64,000 bases of DNA from JAXGPF01 sp964650945 (GCA_964650945.1 CAZYXU010000004.1:6829-70828), one strand, 5' to 3'; counted from the stretch's first letter, positions 8,520-17,042 are shown. The notes: generated by a model not told the origin, from the sequence alone. Translations and numbers: made by a program.

Positions 8520-9923
8520 TCAACTGATCCCGCTTGCATCCAGATCCCGCAGCGCGATCAAGACTTTTTCCAACCCGATGCCGCGCGATCCCTTCAGTAA
8601 AACCAAATCATCCGGGCGCGCGGCGCGCGCCAGGACGGCCGCGGCATCCGCCGGCGTCTGGCGCCGGAACAAGCGATCGGCGGGCATGCCGCAATCCGCG
8701 GCCATATCCGCGACCGCGGACGCCAGCTCTCCAACCGTGATCACCCCCTGCCAGGCATTTGCGGCCACCAACCGGCCCAGTTCCCGGTGCCTGGCGATGG
8801 CGTCGCGCCCCAGTTCCAGCATGCCGCCCAAGACCAGCCATTTACGCTCGCCCGGCAGGGACTGGAACGTGCGCAACGCTTCCGCCATGCTCAAGGGATT
8901 GGCATTATAGGCATCGTTGATGAAGGCGACTCCCCGCCAGGCGCAACGCTCCCAGCGCATGGGCGGCGCCCGGTAATTTTCCAAGGCCCGGATGATGTCC
9001 GGCCAGGGCGCCCCCCAGGTCCGCCCCAGCGCCGCGGCCAGCAAAATATTGGCCAGATTGTGCCGGCCGGGCAGCGACGGGCGCAAGGACCATGTTGACG
9101 CTGCCGCCCGTTCGCCCAGGATGGCCAGGCCATCCGGCCGGCTCCGCGCGTAATAATCGGCCGGGGGCGCCGGCCGGCCGTCATCCAAGGCGACGGTGAC
9201 CACCGGCCCGGGCGCGGCCGCGCGCAACAGGTCGAACCATGGCACATCCGCGCGCAAGACCGTCACGCCCGCGGGCGGCAGGGCGCGCAGCAACCTGGAT
9301 TTTTCCCGCGCAATCGCCTGTTCGGATTCAAAGAATTCGAGATGCACGGGGCCGACATTGGTGACCACGCCCCAATCGGGGGCCAGCACCCGGCACAGGG
9401 GATCCATTTCGCCGGGATGATTCACGCCAACTTCAAAGACGCCGGTCTGGGCATCCGCGGGCATATTCAGCAGGCTGAGCGGCAAGCCGATGTTATTGTT
9501 CCAATTGCCGCGCGTGCGGGCCACCACCCCCTGGGTCGCCAATACGTCGGCAATCATTTCCTTGACGGTGGTTTTGCCCGCGCTGCCGGTGACTCCCACG
9601 ATGCGCACTCCCCGCGCCCGGCGGTAGCCGGCGGCCATATCCTGCAAGGCCTGTAAGGGATCGGCAACCCGCAGCAGCGGCCCGGCGGCCGCGCCCGCAG
9701 TGCGCGCATAAGTCCGAGCAACCACCGCGCCGGCGGCGCCCAGATGCAAGGCGTTGGGCACGAAATCATGTCCATCGCAATGCTCGCCCCTTAAGGCCAC
9801 GAACAAGCAGTCCGCGCCGGCGGCGCGCGAATCGACGCTGACGGCGGCCAGTTTCGGCGGAACGCCATGCTCCCACCTCCCGCCACACCACTGCGCCAAT
9901 GAAAGTGGATTGAGTCCGCGCAT
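8520..9923 (-). CDS. murF: UDP-N-acetylmuramoyl-tripeptide:D-alanyl-D-alanine ligase
   Basis: A 467-aa cytosolic Mur ligase adding D-Ala-D-Ala to the UDP-MurNAc tripeptide. Seen are an N-terminal substrate domain with VDSRAAGADCLFVAL, the ATP loop TGSAGKTT, the NNNIGLPLSLL and GVNHPGEM motifs typical of MurF, and FINDAYNANPLSM in the C-terminal domain. The ATG at 9923 lies one base after the murE stop, arguing for translational coupling; an ATG at 9971 would overlap murE by 47 nt. Confidence 0.96.
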   Translation of the reverse strand: MRGLNPLSLAQWCGGRWEHGVPPKLAAVSVDSRAAGADCLFVALRGEHCDGHDFVPNALHLGAAGAVVARTYARTAGAAAGPLLRVADPLQALQDMAAGYRRARGVRIVGVTGSAGKTTVKEMIADVLATQGVVARTRGNWNNNIGLPLSLLNMPADAQTGVFEVGVNHPGEMDPLCRVLAPDWGVVTNVGPVHLEFFESEQAIAREKSRLLRALPPAGVTVLRADVPWFDLLRAAAPGPVVTVALDDGRPAPPADYYARSRPDGLAILGERAAASTWSLRPSLPGRHNLANILLAAALGRTWGAPWPDIIRALENYRAPPMRWERCAWRGVAFINDAYNANPLSMAEALRTFQSLPGERKWLVLGGMLELGRDAIARHRELGRLVAANAWQGVITVGELASAVADMAADCGMPADRLFRRQTPADAAAVLARAARPDDLVLLKGSRGIGLEKVLIALRDLDASGIS

Positions 9924-9924
9924 G

Positions 9925-11397
9925 TCAGGTTTTAAGCCCCAGGCATTCCCGCACCACCTGGCGGTCGTCAAACGGAATTACCGTGTCGGCAAATTCCTGA
10001 TAATTTTCATGGCCCTTGCCGGCCACCAACACCACGTCGCCGCGCTCGGCCATCGTCAGCGCCCGGACAATGGCCTCGTGCCGGTCTTCCACCACCTCAA
10101 AGTTGTCATGCCCGCTGAATCCGGCGCGCACCTGGGCGATGATGTCCGACGGATTTTCCTTGCGGGGATTGTCGGATGTCAGAATGGCATAATCCGCCAA
10201 TTCCCCGGCCACGGCGCCCATTAACGGCCGTTTGCGCCGGTCGCGGTCGCCGCCGCAGCCAAACACCACGATCAGGCGGCCGGCGGTGATTTCGCGCATG
10301 GTGGTCAGCACATTTTTCAAGGCATCTTCGGTATGGGCGTAGTCCACAAACACCTGGAAACCGGCGTTGTTTTCAATTTCCTCCAGACGCCCGGGGACGG
10401 ATTGCATGGCGTTCAGCACCGGCGCAATCACCGGCAATTCCACGCCCAGCGCGGCGCAGGCGCCGAACGCTGCCAGGGCGTTATAGACATTATACCGTCC
10501 CAGCAGGCGCAGCCGCAGGGCAACCGTCCCCCAGGGACTGACGACATCGAACGCGCTGCCCCGGGCGCTTAATTCAAGGTTGACAGCCCTGACCATGGCG
10601 GCCTGATTTTGTATGCCATAGGAAAAGACCGGGGCGTGTTTTTCGGCCAGTCCCAGGAGGCGGGCGCCGTGCGGATCATCCAGATTAATTAAAGCGGACT
10701 GGCCGGGCCGGCCGCGCAATCCGCGGAAGAGGAGGCTTTTAGCCTCGTAATACCCGTCCACGGTTTGATGGTAGTCGAGGTGGTCATGCGTCAGATTGGT
10801 GAAGACCGCCACGTCGTAATCGATGCCCCATACCCGCCGCTGAACCAGGCCGTGCGAGGAAACCTCCATGATGGCGCTTTGACAGCCCGCATGCGCCATT
10901 TGCGCGAGCATGTTGTGCAAGTCAATTGCTTCCGGCGTGGTGCGCGGCGCGGGAATCGAGCGATCGCCGATTTCATACCGGATCGTGCCGATCAGACCCG
11001 GCCGTAGCCCGGCCGCCCGTAAAACATTGCGCGCCATGTTCGCCGTCGTCGTTTTGCCGTTGGTGCCGGTGATGCCCAGCATGCGCAGACGGCGCGCCGG
11101 GTATTCATAGTAGGCCGCCGCCATCTCCGCCATGACCTGGCGCACATCCGCCACCCTGACAAACAGGGCATGGCCGCGGGCCAGGGTTAATTCCTCCCGG
11201 GTGACGATCATCGCGGCGCCCCGGCCGAGCGCATCCCGGATAAAACGGCTGCCATCCAGATTGCGGCCCGGCACCGCGAAAAAAGCCTGGCCGGGCTTGA
11301 CTTGCCGGGAATCGAACGCCAACCCCTTGATCTCCGCTTCAGCGTCGCCCTGCACGCTGAGAACCTGTGTTGCGGCCAGCAGAATGCTCGCCTTCAT
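9925..11397 (-). CDS. murE: UDP-N-acetylmuramoyl-L-alanyl-D-glutamate:2,6-diaminopimelate ligase
   Basis: A 490-aa cytosolic Mur ligase. Seen are VKPGQAFFAVPG in the N-terminal domain, the ATP loop GTNGKTT, the central TNLTHDHLDYH motif, and FVDYAHTEDAL plus FGCGGDRDRRKRP in the C-terminal domain. The substrate-specificity motif reads DNPRKE; DNPR is characteristic of enzymes adding meso-diaminopimelate rather than lysine, which supports Gram-negative-type peptidoglycan. Two adjacent starts exist (11403 and 11397); the AGGA spacing is better for 11397. Confidence 0.96.
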   Translation of the reverse strand: MKASILLAATQVLSVQGDAEAEIKGLAFDSRQVKPGQAFFAVPGRNLDGSRFIRDALGRGAAMIVTREELTLARGHALFVRVADVRQVMAEMAAAYYEYPARRLRMLGITGTNGKTTTANMARNVLRAAGLRPGLIGTIRYEIGDRSIPAPRTTPEAIDLHNMLAQMAHAGCQSAIMEVSSHGLVQRRVWGIDYDVAVFTNLTHDHLDYHQTVDGYYEAKSLLFRGLRGRPGQSALINLDDPHGARLLGLAEKHAPVFSYGIQNQAAMVRAVNLELSARGSAFDVVSPWGTVALRLRLLGRYNVYNALAAFGACAALGVELPVIAPVLNAMQSVPGRLEEIENNAGFQVFVDYAHTEDALKNVLTTMREITAGRLIVVFGCGGDRDRRKRPLMGAVAGELADYAILTSDNPRKENPSDIIAQVRAGFSGHDNFEVVEDRHEAIVRALTMAERGDVVLVAGKGHENYQEFADTVIPFDDRQVVRECLGLKT

Positions 11398-11472
11398 TGT
11401 CATGCTTCCTTCTCACAAACTTCCGCCGCCCGTTCGGAGGGCAAACGGCTAACATTCCCCAGCGCCCCGCCC

Positions 11473-13200
11473 TCACCGGGCGGCGGCGCATTCCACCGGC
11501 GTCAGCGATGGAATATCCAGATAGCGCACCGCCTGCGAGGCAATGGCGCTGAAAACCGGCCCGGCGGCGGCGCCGCCGGTGCGCGTCTGTTTGGGCTCAT
11601 CCAGCACCACGATAATCGCCAGTTGCGGCGCCTCGGCCGGGATGAACCCCACGAACGAAGACATATTCAACAAGTCCGAATAACCGCCGGGTACGGGCTT
11701 CTGCGCGGTGCCGGTCTTGCCCCCGACGGTATAGCCGGCCACGCACGCCCGCCGGCCGGTACCGCCTTCCTCGGTCACGCGGGTCAGCAATTTTAACATG
11801 CAGGCGGCCGTATCGGCGCTGATTGGCCGGCCCAGTTCCACCGGCTCCTGGCGCGACAAAACCTGGCCTTCGCCGTCGCGGATTTCCCGGACCACGTACG
11901 GGCGCAGCAGCACGCCGCCGTTGGCGATCGCGCACATCACTCCCAGCATTTGCAGCGAGGTCACGGCCACTTCATGCCCCATGGCAATGCGCGTGATGCT
12001 CAAGGGCGTCCAGCGCGTTACGGGATGGAGGGTGCCGCCCTCCTCGCCGGGCAAATCTATCCCCATGGGCTTGCCCAGTCCGAAGGCCGTCAGGTAATCG
12101 TGCAAACGGGCCGGGCCCAATTCCAAGGCGATTTTGGCCGCGCCGATATTGCTGGATTTCTTGACGACATCGGCCACGGTGAGCCGCCCGTAGGGATGGT
12201 AATCGCGCAGCGGGCGCCGCTGGTAAATCCAGGCGCCGTTTTCGCAATCGAACACCTGCCCGGGATGCACCACCCCCGCGTCCAGCGCCGCGGCAATCAC
12301 CGCCATCTTGAAAGTCGAGCCGGGCTCGTAATTATACGCGATGCAGCGGTTACGGCGATTTTCCGGCGCCGCATTGCGAAAGTCGTTGCCGTCATAATCC
12401 GGGTAGCCGGCCATGGCCAGAATTTCCCCGGTGCGCACCCGCTCCACGATCGCCCAGCCCGCCAGGGCGCGCTGCTCCTCCACCGCCTGGCGCACCGCCT
12501 GCTCGGCAATGTATTGCACATATTGGTCCAGGGTTAAAACCACATCCGCCCCGGGCCGCGGCCGGATTTCCAGCAGGCGCCGATCGTACAGTTCCCGCCG
12601 CCGGCCATCCAACTCGCTGATCAAAAGGCCCGGCACGCCGCGCAAGTAGCGTTCCCAGCGCTGTTCCACGCCCGCGCTGCCCTGCCTGGCCAGGTTGACA
12701 TATCCCAGCACATGGCACAGACTGGGACCGCGGGGATAGGCGCGGACCATGAATTCCCGCAGGAATACCCCCGGCAACTGCAGGGCGCGCAATTGCTCCG
12801 CCACCGCCTGGTCGACGGTCCGGCCGTAGCCCAGCACCGTGACATCGCGGCGTTCCGGGCGGTCAAGCTGCACGCGCAAGCCGGCGGCATCCAAATCCAG
12901 CACCCGCGCCAGCTCATTGACCACCAGGTCCAAGCTCTGGTTTTCGGCGATCAATGCCGGATCGGAGCGCACTTCCTGGCGCACCAGGTCCAGGGCCAGA
13001 ATATTTCCGTTGCAATCCAGGATCTTGCCGCGGCCGACAGTCAGGTTTTGCTCCAGCCGGCGCAACTCGTCGATGCGCGCCCGCCGCGCATCGCACGGCC
13101 CGGCATGCAGGAAAACCAGGCGCGCGCTCAACCCGCCCATCACCATCACGAGCAGGCTCAGCGCCAGCCATAACCGGATTTGCAGCTTGCGGTCAGTCAT
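11473..13200 (-). CDS. ftsI: Peptidoglycan D,D-transpeptidase FtsI (class B PBP3)
   Basis: A 575-aa septal transpeptidase anchored by one N-terminal transmembrane helix (about residues 10-30), with a periplasmic non-catalytic domain and a C-terminal penicillin-binding domain. The three catalytic boxes are visible: SxxK in EPGSTFKM (Ser295), SSN in KKSSNIGAAK, and GGKTGTAQ. No PASTA domains follow, so it resembles proteobacterial-type FtsI more than sporulation or Gram-positive forms. It overlaps the end of ftsL by 8 nt, indicating translational coupling. Confidence 0.96.
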   Translation of the reverse strand: MTDRKLQIRLWLALSLLVMVMGGLSARLVFLHAGPCDARRARIDELRRLEQNLTVGRGKILDCNGNILALDLVRQEVRSDPALIAENQSLDLVVNELARVLDLDAAGLRVQLDRPERRDVTVLGYGRTVDQAVAEQLRALQLPGVFLREFMVRAYPRGPSLCHVLGYVNLARQGSAGVEQRWERYLRGVPGLLISELDGRRRELYDRRLLEIRPRPGADVVLTLDQYVQYIAEQAVRQAVEEQRALAGWAIVERVRTGEILAMAGYPDYDGNDFRNAAPENRRNRCIAYNYEPGSTFKMAVIAAALDAGVVHPGQVFDCENGAWIYQRRPLRDYHPYGRLTVADVVKKSSNIGAAKIALELGPARLHDYLTAFGLGKPMGIDLPGEEGGTLHPVTRWTPLSITRIAMGHEVAVTSLQMLGVMCAIANGGVLLRPYVVREIRDGEGQVLSRQEPVELGRPISADTAACMLKLLTRVTEEGGTGRRACVAGYTVGGKTGTAQKPVPGGYSDLLNMSSFVGFIPAEAPQLAIIVVLDEPKQTRTGGAAAGPVFSAIASQAVRYLDIPSLTPVECAAAR

Positions 13201-13567
13201 TCATGAGCGCCCTGGATGTATCCGCCAGATGTGCCAGCGGCCCGAAATCGTTGCCCGCCGCGCGCGCAGGCAGGCGCACGACATCGCGCGCCGCCGGCGC
13301 AATCATCACCAGCCGGTTGCGCGCCAGAGCCTGTTCGATGCTCGCCGGCGATTTCAGCATTTCCCATTTAGACAACTCATGCGCATACGCTTTGTCCAGG
13401 GCCACCAGTTGTTTCTCCAGGTTTTTGATGCGCCCACCCAAAGCATGCCCCTGGGCATCCAGCCAGACATACGCCAGCAACAAGGTCACGGTCAACGCCA
13501 GGAAAACCGCCGCCGGCAGAGGGAAGGCAAATCCTGCATTATTGCGTTTACGATTTTTCGCGGACAT
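13193..13567 (-). CDS. ftsL: Cell-division protein FtsL-like
   Basis: A 124-aa bitopic protein: short basic cytoplasmic N-terminus (MSAKNRKRNN), one transmembrane helix (about 14-36), then a periplasmic coiled-coil-like stretch (GGRIKNLEKQLVALDKAY) and a tail. FtsL sequences diverge quickly, so the call rests on topology, size and its place between rsmH and ftsI, where ftsL normally sits. It starts 3 nt after rsmH and overlaps ftsI by 8 nt. Confidence 0.8.
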   Translation of the reverse strand: MSAKNRKRNNAGFAFPLPAAVFLALTVTLLLAYVWLDAQGHALGGRIKNLEKQLVALDKAYAHELSKWEMLKSPASIEQALARNRLVMIAPAARDVVRLPARAAGNDFGPLAHLADTSRALMND

Positions 13568-13570
13568 TTT

Positions 13571-14512
13571 TCATGCTCCTTGATACGATTGACAAATTTC
13601 GATTACCCTGAGTCGGGCGGAACGCGCCCGCGGATTGGACCGCGTTTCCTCCGCCGTGGGCAGCAACGGCTTGCGGGTCACCGCCCGCACCAACGGCGCA
13701 TCGCCGATGACCCGCCAGCCGCCGGCCTGCAGGGATTCGCGGCGCAACATGTGCCGGCGCGCCGTCTGTTTCACCAGCCGGTCTTCCAAGCTGTGATACG
13801 ACAGCACCGCCAGCCGCCCGCCGGGCCGCAAGATTTGCAGCGCCGCCTCCAATCCCTTTTCCAAGCACTCCAATTCACGGTTGACCACAATCCGCAAAGC
13901 CTGAAAAGCGCGGGTAGCCGGATGGATGCGCCCGCCGGACTGCCGGCGCGCCTGCGCCACTGCTTCCGCCAGATCCATGGTGGTGCGCAGGGCGCCCCGA
14001 TCGCGCGCCCGCAGGATCGCCCGCGCCACCCGGCCGGCCGCTGGTTCATCCCCGAACCGCCAGAGCCAGTCACGCAGCGCGCGCTCATCCGCGCCGGCCA
14101 GCAATTCCGCCGCCGTGACGCCGGCGCCGGTTTGATCCATGCGCATATCCAGCGGCCCGGCCTGGCGAAAACTGAATCCACGTTCCGGCATGTCCAACTG
14201 CTCCGAAGATACGCCCAAATCCAGGATGATTCCGTCCACCGCCGTGAACCCAAAACGCTCTGCGATCCCGCCCATTTCCGCAAAATTTCCATGCGCCAGC
14301 CGGCATTGTTCCCGCCAGGGCGCCAGGCGCCCGGACGCGCGCGCCAATGCTTCCGGGTCGCGATCCACGCCAATCAGCACGCACGCGCCCTGCAAGCGTT
14401 CCAGCAAGGCCAGGGCATGGCCGCCATCGCCCAGCGTGCCGTCCAGATACACGCCGCCGGCGCGCAACGCCAGCGCATCCAAGACCTCTTTAACCATCAC
14501 CGGATCATGCAT
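13571..14512 (-). CDS. rsmH: 16S rRNA (cytosine-1402 N4) methyltransferase
   Basis: A 313-aa SAM-dependent methyltransferase of the RsmH (MraW) family, which modifies C1402 in the ribosomal decoding site. The start MHDPVMVKEVLDAL, the SAM-binding loop YLDGTLGDGGHAL, the ILDLGVSSEQLD motif, GFSFR, LDMRMD and the C-terminal LSYHSLEDRLVK are family hallmarks. Length is normal. It begins 12 nt after the small CxxC protein and is followed directly by ftsL. Confidence 0.97.
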   Translation of the reverse strand: MHDPVMVKEVLDALALRAGGVYLDGTLGDGGHALALLERLQGACVLIGVDRDPEALARASGRLAPWREQCRLAHGNFAEMGGIAERFGFTAVDGIILDLGVSSEQLDMPERGFSFRQAGPLDMRMDQTGAGVTAAELLAGADERALRDWLWRFGDEPAAGRVARAILRARDRGALRTTMDLAEAVAQARRQSGGRIHPATRAFQALRIVVNRELECLEKGLEAALQILRPGGRLAVLSYHSLEDRLVKQTARRHMLRRESLQAGGWRVIGDAPLVRAVTRKPLLPTAEETRSNPRARSARLRVIEICQSYQGA

Positions 14513-14524
14513 GCCGGCCGCCCG

Positions 14525-14737
14525 TCACGCCGGACAGGTGAGCGCCGCCTGTTCGGCGTATTCCAGATTGCGCAACTTGAGCTTCATGATCTCGGTTTCG
14601 TAACACACGCTGCAAAAGCCGTGGGAATAAGTCACCCCGGGCTCCTCCGGCGTAAAGCGATACTGCCAGATTCCCAAAACTTCATCGCGTTCACGCCCGC
14701 AAATGCAGCATTTGGTGATAACTTTCATGGATTGCAT
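14525..14737 (-). CDS. Stand-alone CxxC...CxxC mini-protein resembling a histidine-kinase zinc tail
   Basis: A 70-aa protein with two Cys pairs: CCICGRERDEVLGIW near the start and SHGFCSVCYETEI in the middle. This layout (ICxxCxxIRDxxGxW ... FSHGICPxC) is the one I know as a short C-terminal tail on many PAS histidine kinases and response regulators; here it exists alone. It probably binds one zinc ion. It is co-oriented with and 12 nt upstream of rsmH. GGAGG lies 3 nt before the first ATG; a second ATG at 14728 is 12 nt away. Function unknown. Confidence 0.7.
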   Translation of the reverse strand: MQSMKVITKCCICGRERDEVLGIWQYRFTPEEPGVTYSHGFCSVCYETEIMKLKLRNLEYAEQAALTCPA

Positions 14738-14802
14738 ACGCCTCCAGCCATTTTATCCCGCGACCGGCGGCGACGCCCGAATGGCCGCCGCCGCATGCCG
14801 CC

Positions 14803-15087
14803 TCAGGCACTGAGCCATGAACTGACGTTCCACAGACACCCGTTCGCTCCCGCCGATAATTGCGCGCCGCGCGGATTTTTCCCTGCCAGGCGGGAAAAGC
14901 GCGCCGGTTGCGCGGCCGCCGCCCCCTTGCGCACCGGCACGATCTGCATGGTTTGCCCCATGACAACGTCATGCGCCCCGAAACGCACCGAGCGCAGAAC
15001 CCTTTCCGGGAAGACCAACCAGCGGCCGGCATCCGCATAGGTTTCCAGCACGCCGTTCCACCCCATCAAACGCGCCCTTGACGTCAT
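14803..15087 (-). CDS. Hypothetical 94-aa protein between mraZ and rsmH
   Basis: No family recognised. The protein is basic and contains the segment RWLVFPERVLRSVRFGAHDVVMGQTM; the C-terminal half is low-complexity Ala/Gly/Arg-rich. Coding is supported by AAAAAGGAG 8 nt before the ATG at 15087 (an ATG at 15093 is only 3 nt from it) and by its place in the tightly packed, co-oriented dcw operon. It starts about 105 nt after the mraZ stop. Confidence 0.6.
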   Translation of the reverse strand: MTSRARLMGWNGVLETYADAGRWLVFPERVLRSVRFGAHDVVMGQTMQIVPVRKGAAAAQPARFSRLAGKNPRGAQLSAGANGCLWNVSSWLSA

Positions 15088-15192
15088 AGCCATTTCTCCT
15101 TTTTACTGACATCAAGCCGGCGCCAGCGCCGGCCAGACTCTTTCCCCGCCCCTGGGGCGCCCGCGGCCGGTTTCCGGCCGCTGCGCGCCGCC

Positions 15193-15675
15193 TTATAAAT
15201 CGACATAACGCAATGCGTCTTCGAGCGTGGCGTCGCCCACGGCGCTGGCGGCGCGCCACGCCTCGGGGCTCCACGCCTCAAAATGATCGAACGCGCCGAT
15301 CAGTTCCACCTGCTCGGAAATTCCCGCCTGCGCCAACAAGTCGTCCTTGATCCGGATACGCCCCTGCGTGTCCCATTCCAGCAATTCGGAACTTGCCGCG
15401 AGCACCCGCGCCAGCACCCGCGCCCGGCGGTCGGCGATGCCGATCTGCCGGAACTTTTCCAGGCGGTGCGCCATTTCGGCGGCCGGATAAACATACAAAC
15501 ACTTGTCGCCATTCAATCCCGGCAGCACATACAGGCGTTTTAACGCGCCCACTTGTTCCCGCCATTCCGCCGGGATGGTGAGGCGTTTTTTCGGGTCAAG
15601 CGAATGCAGAAAGCGGCTGACAAACCCGCCCGCCGCCAATTCCGAGCGACCCGGCAATGTGTCCTTCTGGTTCAC
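15193..15675 (-). CDS. mraZ: Transcriptional regulator MraZ
   Basis: A 160-aa AbrB-like double-SpoVT domain protein that in other bacteria represses its own dcw operon. The N-terminal module shows LDPKKRLTIPAEWRE and the C-terminal module shows LLEWDTQGRIRIKDDLLAQAGI followed by VELIGAFDHFEAWSPEAW; the two copies of the (D/G)xxxRLxIPxxxR pattern are clear. The start is GTG at 15675, preceded by AGGGGG. It heads the minus-strand operon and has its own promoter and direct repeats upstream. It is slightly longer than usual because of an N-terminal extension of about 16 residues. Confidence 0.95.
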   Translation of the reverse strand: MNQKDTLPGRSELAAGGFVSRFLHSLDPKKRLTIPAEWREQVGALKRLYVLPGLNGDKCLYVYPAAEMAHRLEKFRQIGIADRRARVLARVLAASSELLEWDTQGRIRIKDDLLAQAGISEQVELIGAFDHFEAWSPEAWRAASAVGDATLEDALRYVDL

Positions 15676-15697
15676 CTACGCCCCCTCTTTTGACACA

Positions 15698-15726
15698 ATT
15701 CAACACTTTGCCCCACCGCTTGTCAA
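15698..15726 (-). promoter_or_regulatory. Candidate promoter of the mraZ/dcw operon
   Basis: On the minus strand TTGACA (15721-15726) and TTGAAT (15698-15703) are 17 nt apart, upstream of the GTG of mraZ. A single GTGGGG, matching one MraZ-box half (TGGGN), lies in the spacer; the usual three-box array is not complete. Confidence 0.5.
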
Positions 15727-15732
15727 CACTTT
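15700..15732 (-). repeat. Direct repeat AAAGTGTTGA, two copies 23 bp apart
   Basis: Two perfect 10-bp copies (15700-15709 and 15723-15732, read on the minus strand) overlap the -10 and -35 of the mraZ promoter. Their two-helical-turn spacing suits a dimeric regulator. Confidence 0.5.
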
Positions 15733-15813
15733 TTTCATTTTTTTTAAAATTTTTTTTGCTGGGATTGGCCTGCATGTCCAGCCGGGATGGGCTTAACCGG
15801 CATGAAAAAGATT

Positions 15814-15842
15814 TTGACCGCAGGCTGACATTCTGTTACCAT
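15814..15842 (+). promoter_or_regulatory. Candidate promoter for the Met-rich protein and flavodoxin genes
   Basis: TTGACC (15814-15819) and TACCAT (15837-15842) are separated by 17 nt and point to the gene starting at 15930, divergently from the mraZ promoter. Confidence 0.4.
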
Positions 15843-15929
15843 CCGCGAAGTTTAACACCGTTGCGGCAAAGCCGCGTTTGCCGCATGGTGAATGTTTGCA
15901 GGGATATCACCCAACCAGGAGCAGACAGC

Positions 15930-16442
15930 ATGAAAAAGACCACTGCCTTTGCCGCCGCCATTGCCCTCGCCGGTTTGCTGACATACAGCCTCCCGGCGCA
16001 AGAGCCGGCCGCCGATTCCGCGGCGCCGGCGGCCGCCACCCCCCCGGTTTTCACCCCGGCCCAGGACGCGACGGGCCAGCCCCAGGGCCAACCGCCGAAT
16101 CGCCCCACGCCATTCAATGTTGAGATGAGCGCGGAGTTCATGCGCAAGGTGATGGAAACCAGCGCCAAGATTGAAGCGATCAAAAAGGAAGCGGCCGCGC
16201 GGCGCGCGGAAATTTTCAAAACCAACGGGGAAATCCAGGATTACCAAGCCCGGATGGTTAAATTGCAGGAGCAGATCAACGCCATCCTGGACGCCGATCC
16301 GGAATTGACCAAACTGGAAATGGAACGCGATATTGTCTGGACCACCATGCCGCCTATGCCCGGCGCCCGCATGCGCCCCGGCGTTCCGCCGGGGATGTTT
16401 CCCATGATGCCCAACGCGGCGGCGGCGCCGCAGACCAAATGA
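15930..16442 (+). CDS. Secreted hypothetical protein with coiled coil and Met/Pro-rich tail
   Basis: A 170-aa exported protein of unknown function. A signal peptide (MKKTTAFAAAIALAGLLTYSLPAQ) is followed by a Pro/Ala-rich linker, a charged helical segment (about residues 65-125; METSAKIEAIKKEAAARR and a later KLQEQINAILDADPEL) and a C-terminal tail in which Met and Pro alternate (MPPMPGARMRPGVPPGMFPMM). CCAGGAG is 9 nt upstream of the chosen ATG; longer upstream extensions lack both a ribosome binding site and a signal peptide. It overlaps the next gene by 4 nt (ATGA). Confidence 0.75.
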   Translation: MKKTTAFAAAIALAGLLTYSLPAQEPAADSAAPAAATPPVFTPAQDATGQPQGQPPNRPTPFNVEMSAEFMRKVMETSAKIEAIKKEAAARRAEIFKTNGEIQDYQARMVKLQEQINAILDADPELTKLEMERDIVWTTMPPMPGARMRPGVPPGMFPMMPNAAAAPQTK

Positions 16443-16933
16443 TCGGGACATCCATGCCTGCCAAAGTGCTCATAGTATATTTTTCGCGTTCCGGCAACAC
16501 CGCCCGCATGGCGGAGCTGGTGGCCGAAGGCGTGCGCCAGGGCGGCGCCGAACCCGTCATCAAGCCCGTGGAGGAAGCGAAAATCAACGACCTGGTGGAA
16601 GCGCAGGGCATTCTCCTGGGCTCGCCCACCTACTACGGCTCGATGGCCGCCGAAATCAAGCGTTTCATTGACGCCAGCGTCAAACTGCACGGCCATCTCG
16701 CCGGCAAGGTGGGCGGCGCTTTCACCTCCTCCGGCGGCATCGCCGGCGGCAACGAAACCGCCGTCCTCGACATGCTCAAAGCACTGCTGATCCACGGCAT
16801 GGTTATTCCCGGCAACGTCAACGGCGACCATTACGGCCCGGTGGCGGTGGGCGCCCCCGATCAGCGCTCCGCCGATCAATGCCGGCAAATGGGCAAGATC
16901 ATCGGGCAATTGACGGCCAAGCTTTTCCCGTAA
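16439..16933 (+). CDS. Flavodoxin / WrbA-like NAD(P)H:quinone oxidoreductase
   Basis: A 164-aa flavodoxin-fold protein. The FMN phosphate-binding loop is visible as VLIVYFSRSGNTARMAEL, the second flavin loop as LLGSPTYYGSMAAEIKRFID, and the third as FTSSGGIAGGNE. The pattern matches WrbA and related FMN-dependent NAD(P)H:quinone reductases, although the protein is shorter than WrbA (about 195-200 aa). Its ATG overlaps the stop of the upstream Met-rich protein gene; a second Met at 16454 gives the usual short N-terminus. Confidence 0.85.
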   Translation: MIGTSMPAKVLIVYFSRSGNTARMAELVAEGVRQGGAEPVIKPVEEAKINDLVEAQGILLGSPTYYGSMAAEIKRFIDASVKLHGHLAGKVGGAFTSSGGIAGGNETAVLDMLKALLIHGMVIPGNVNGDHYGPVAVGAPDQRSADQCRQMGKIIGQLTAKLFP

Positions 16934-17042
16934 CAGGCCATGCCCGCCGTCATCGCGAACGGAGCGCTGCCGGTATGCGATGACTTTGCGCCCGTGGATG
17001 CCGGTCTGAAACAAGCCCTGACCGAAATATCCGGCAGGCATT

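Noticed and set aside
12839..15040. 733-codon plus-strand open frame opposite ftsI, ftsL and rsmH
   Set aside because: It is antisense to well-identified genes, is rich in Arg, Gln and Pro typical of GC-rich shadow frames, and has no recognisable domain.
16940..17042. Plus-strand frame just before the PocR/AraC regulator
   Set aside because: Only about 34 codons lie outside the regulator gene, there is no ribosome binding site and the rest is out of frame with a clear gene.
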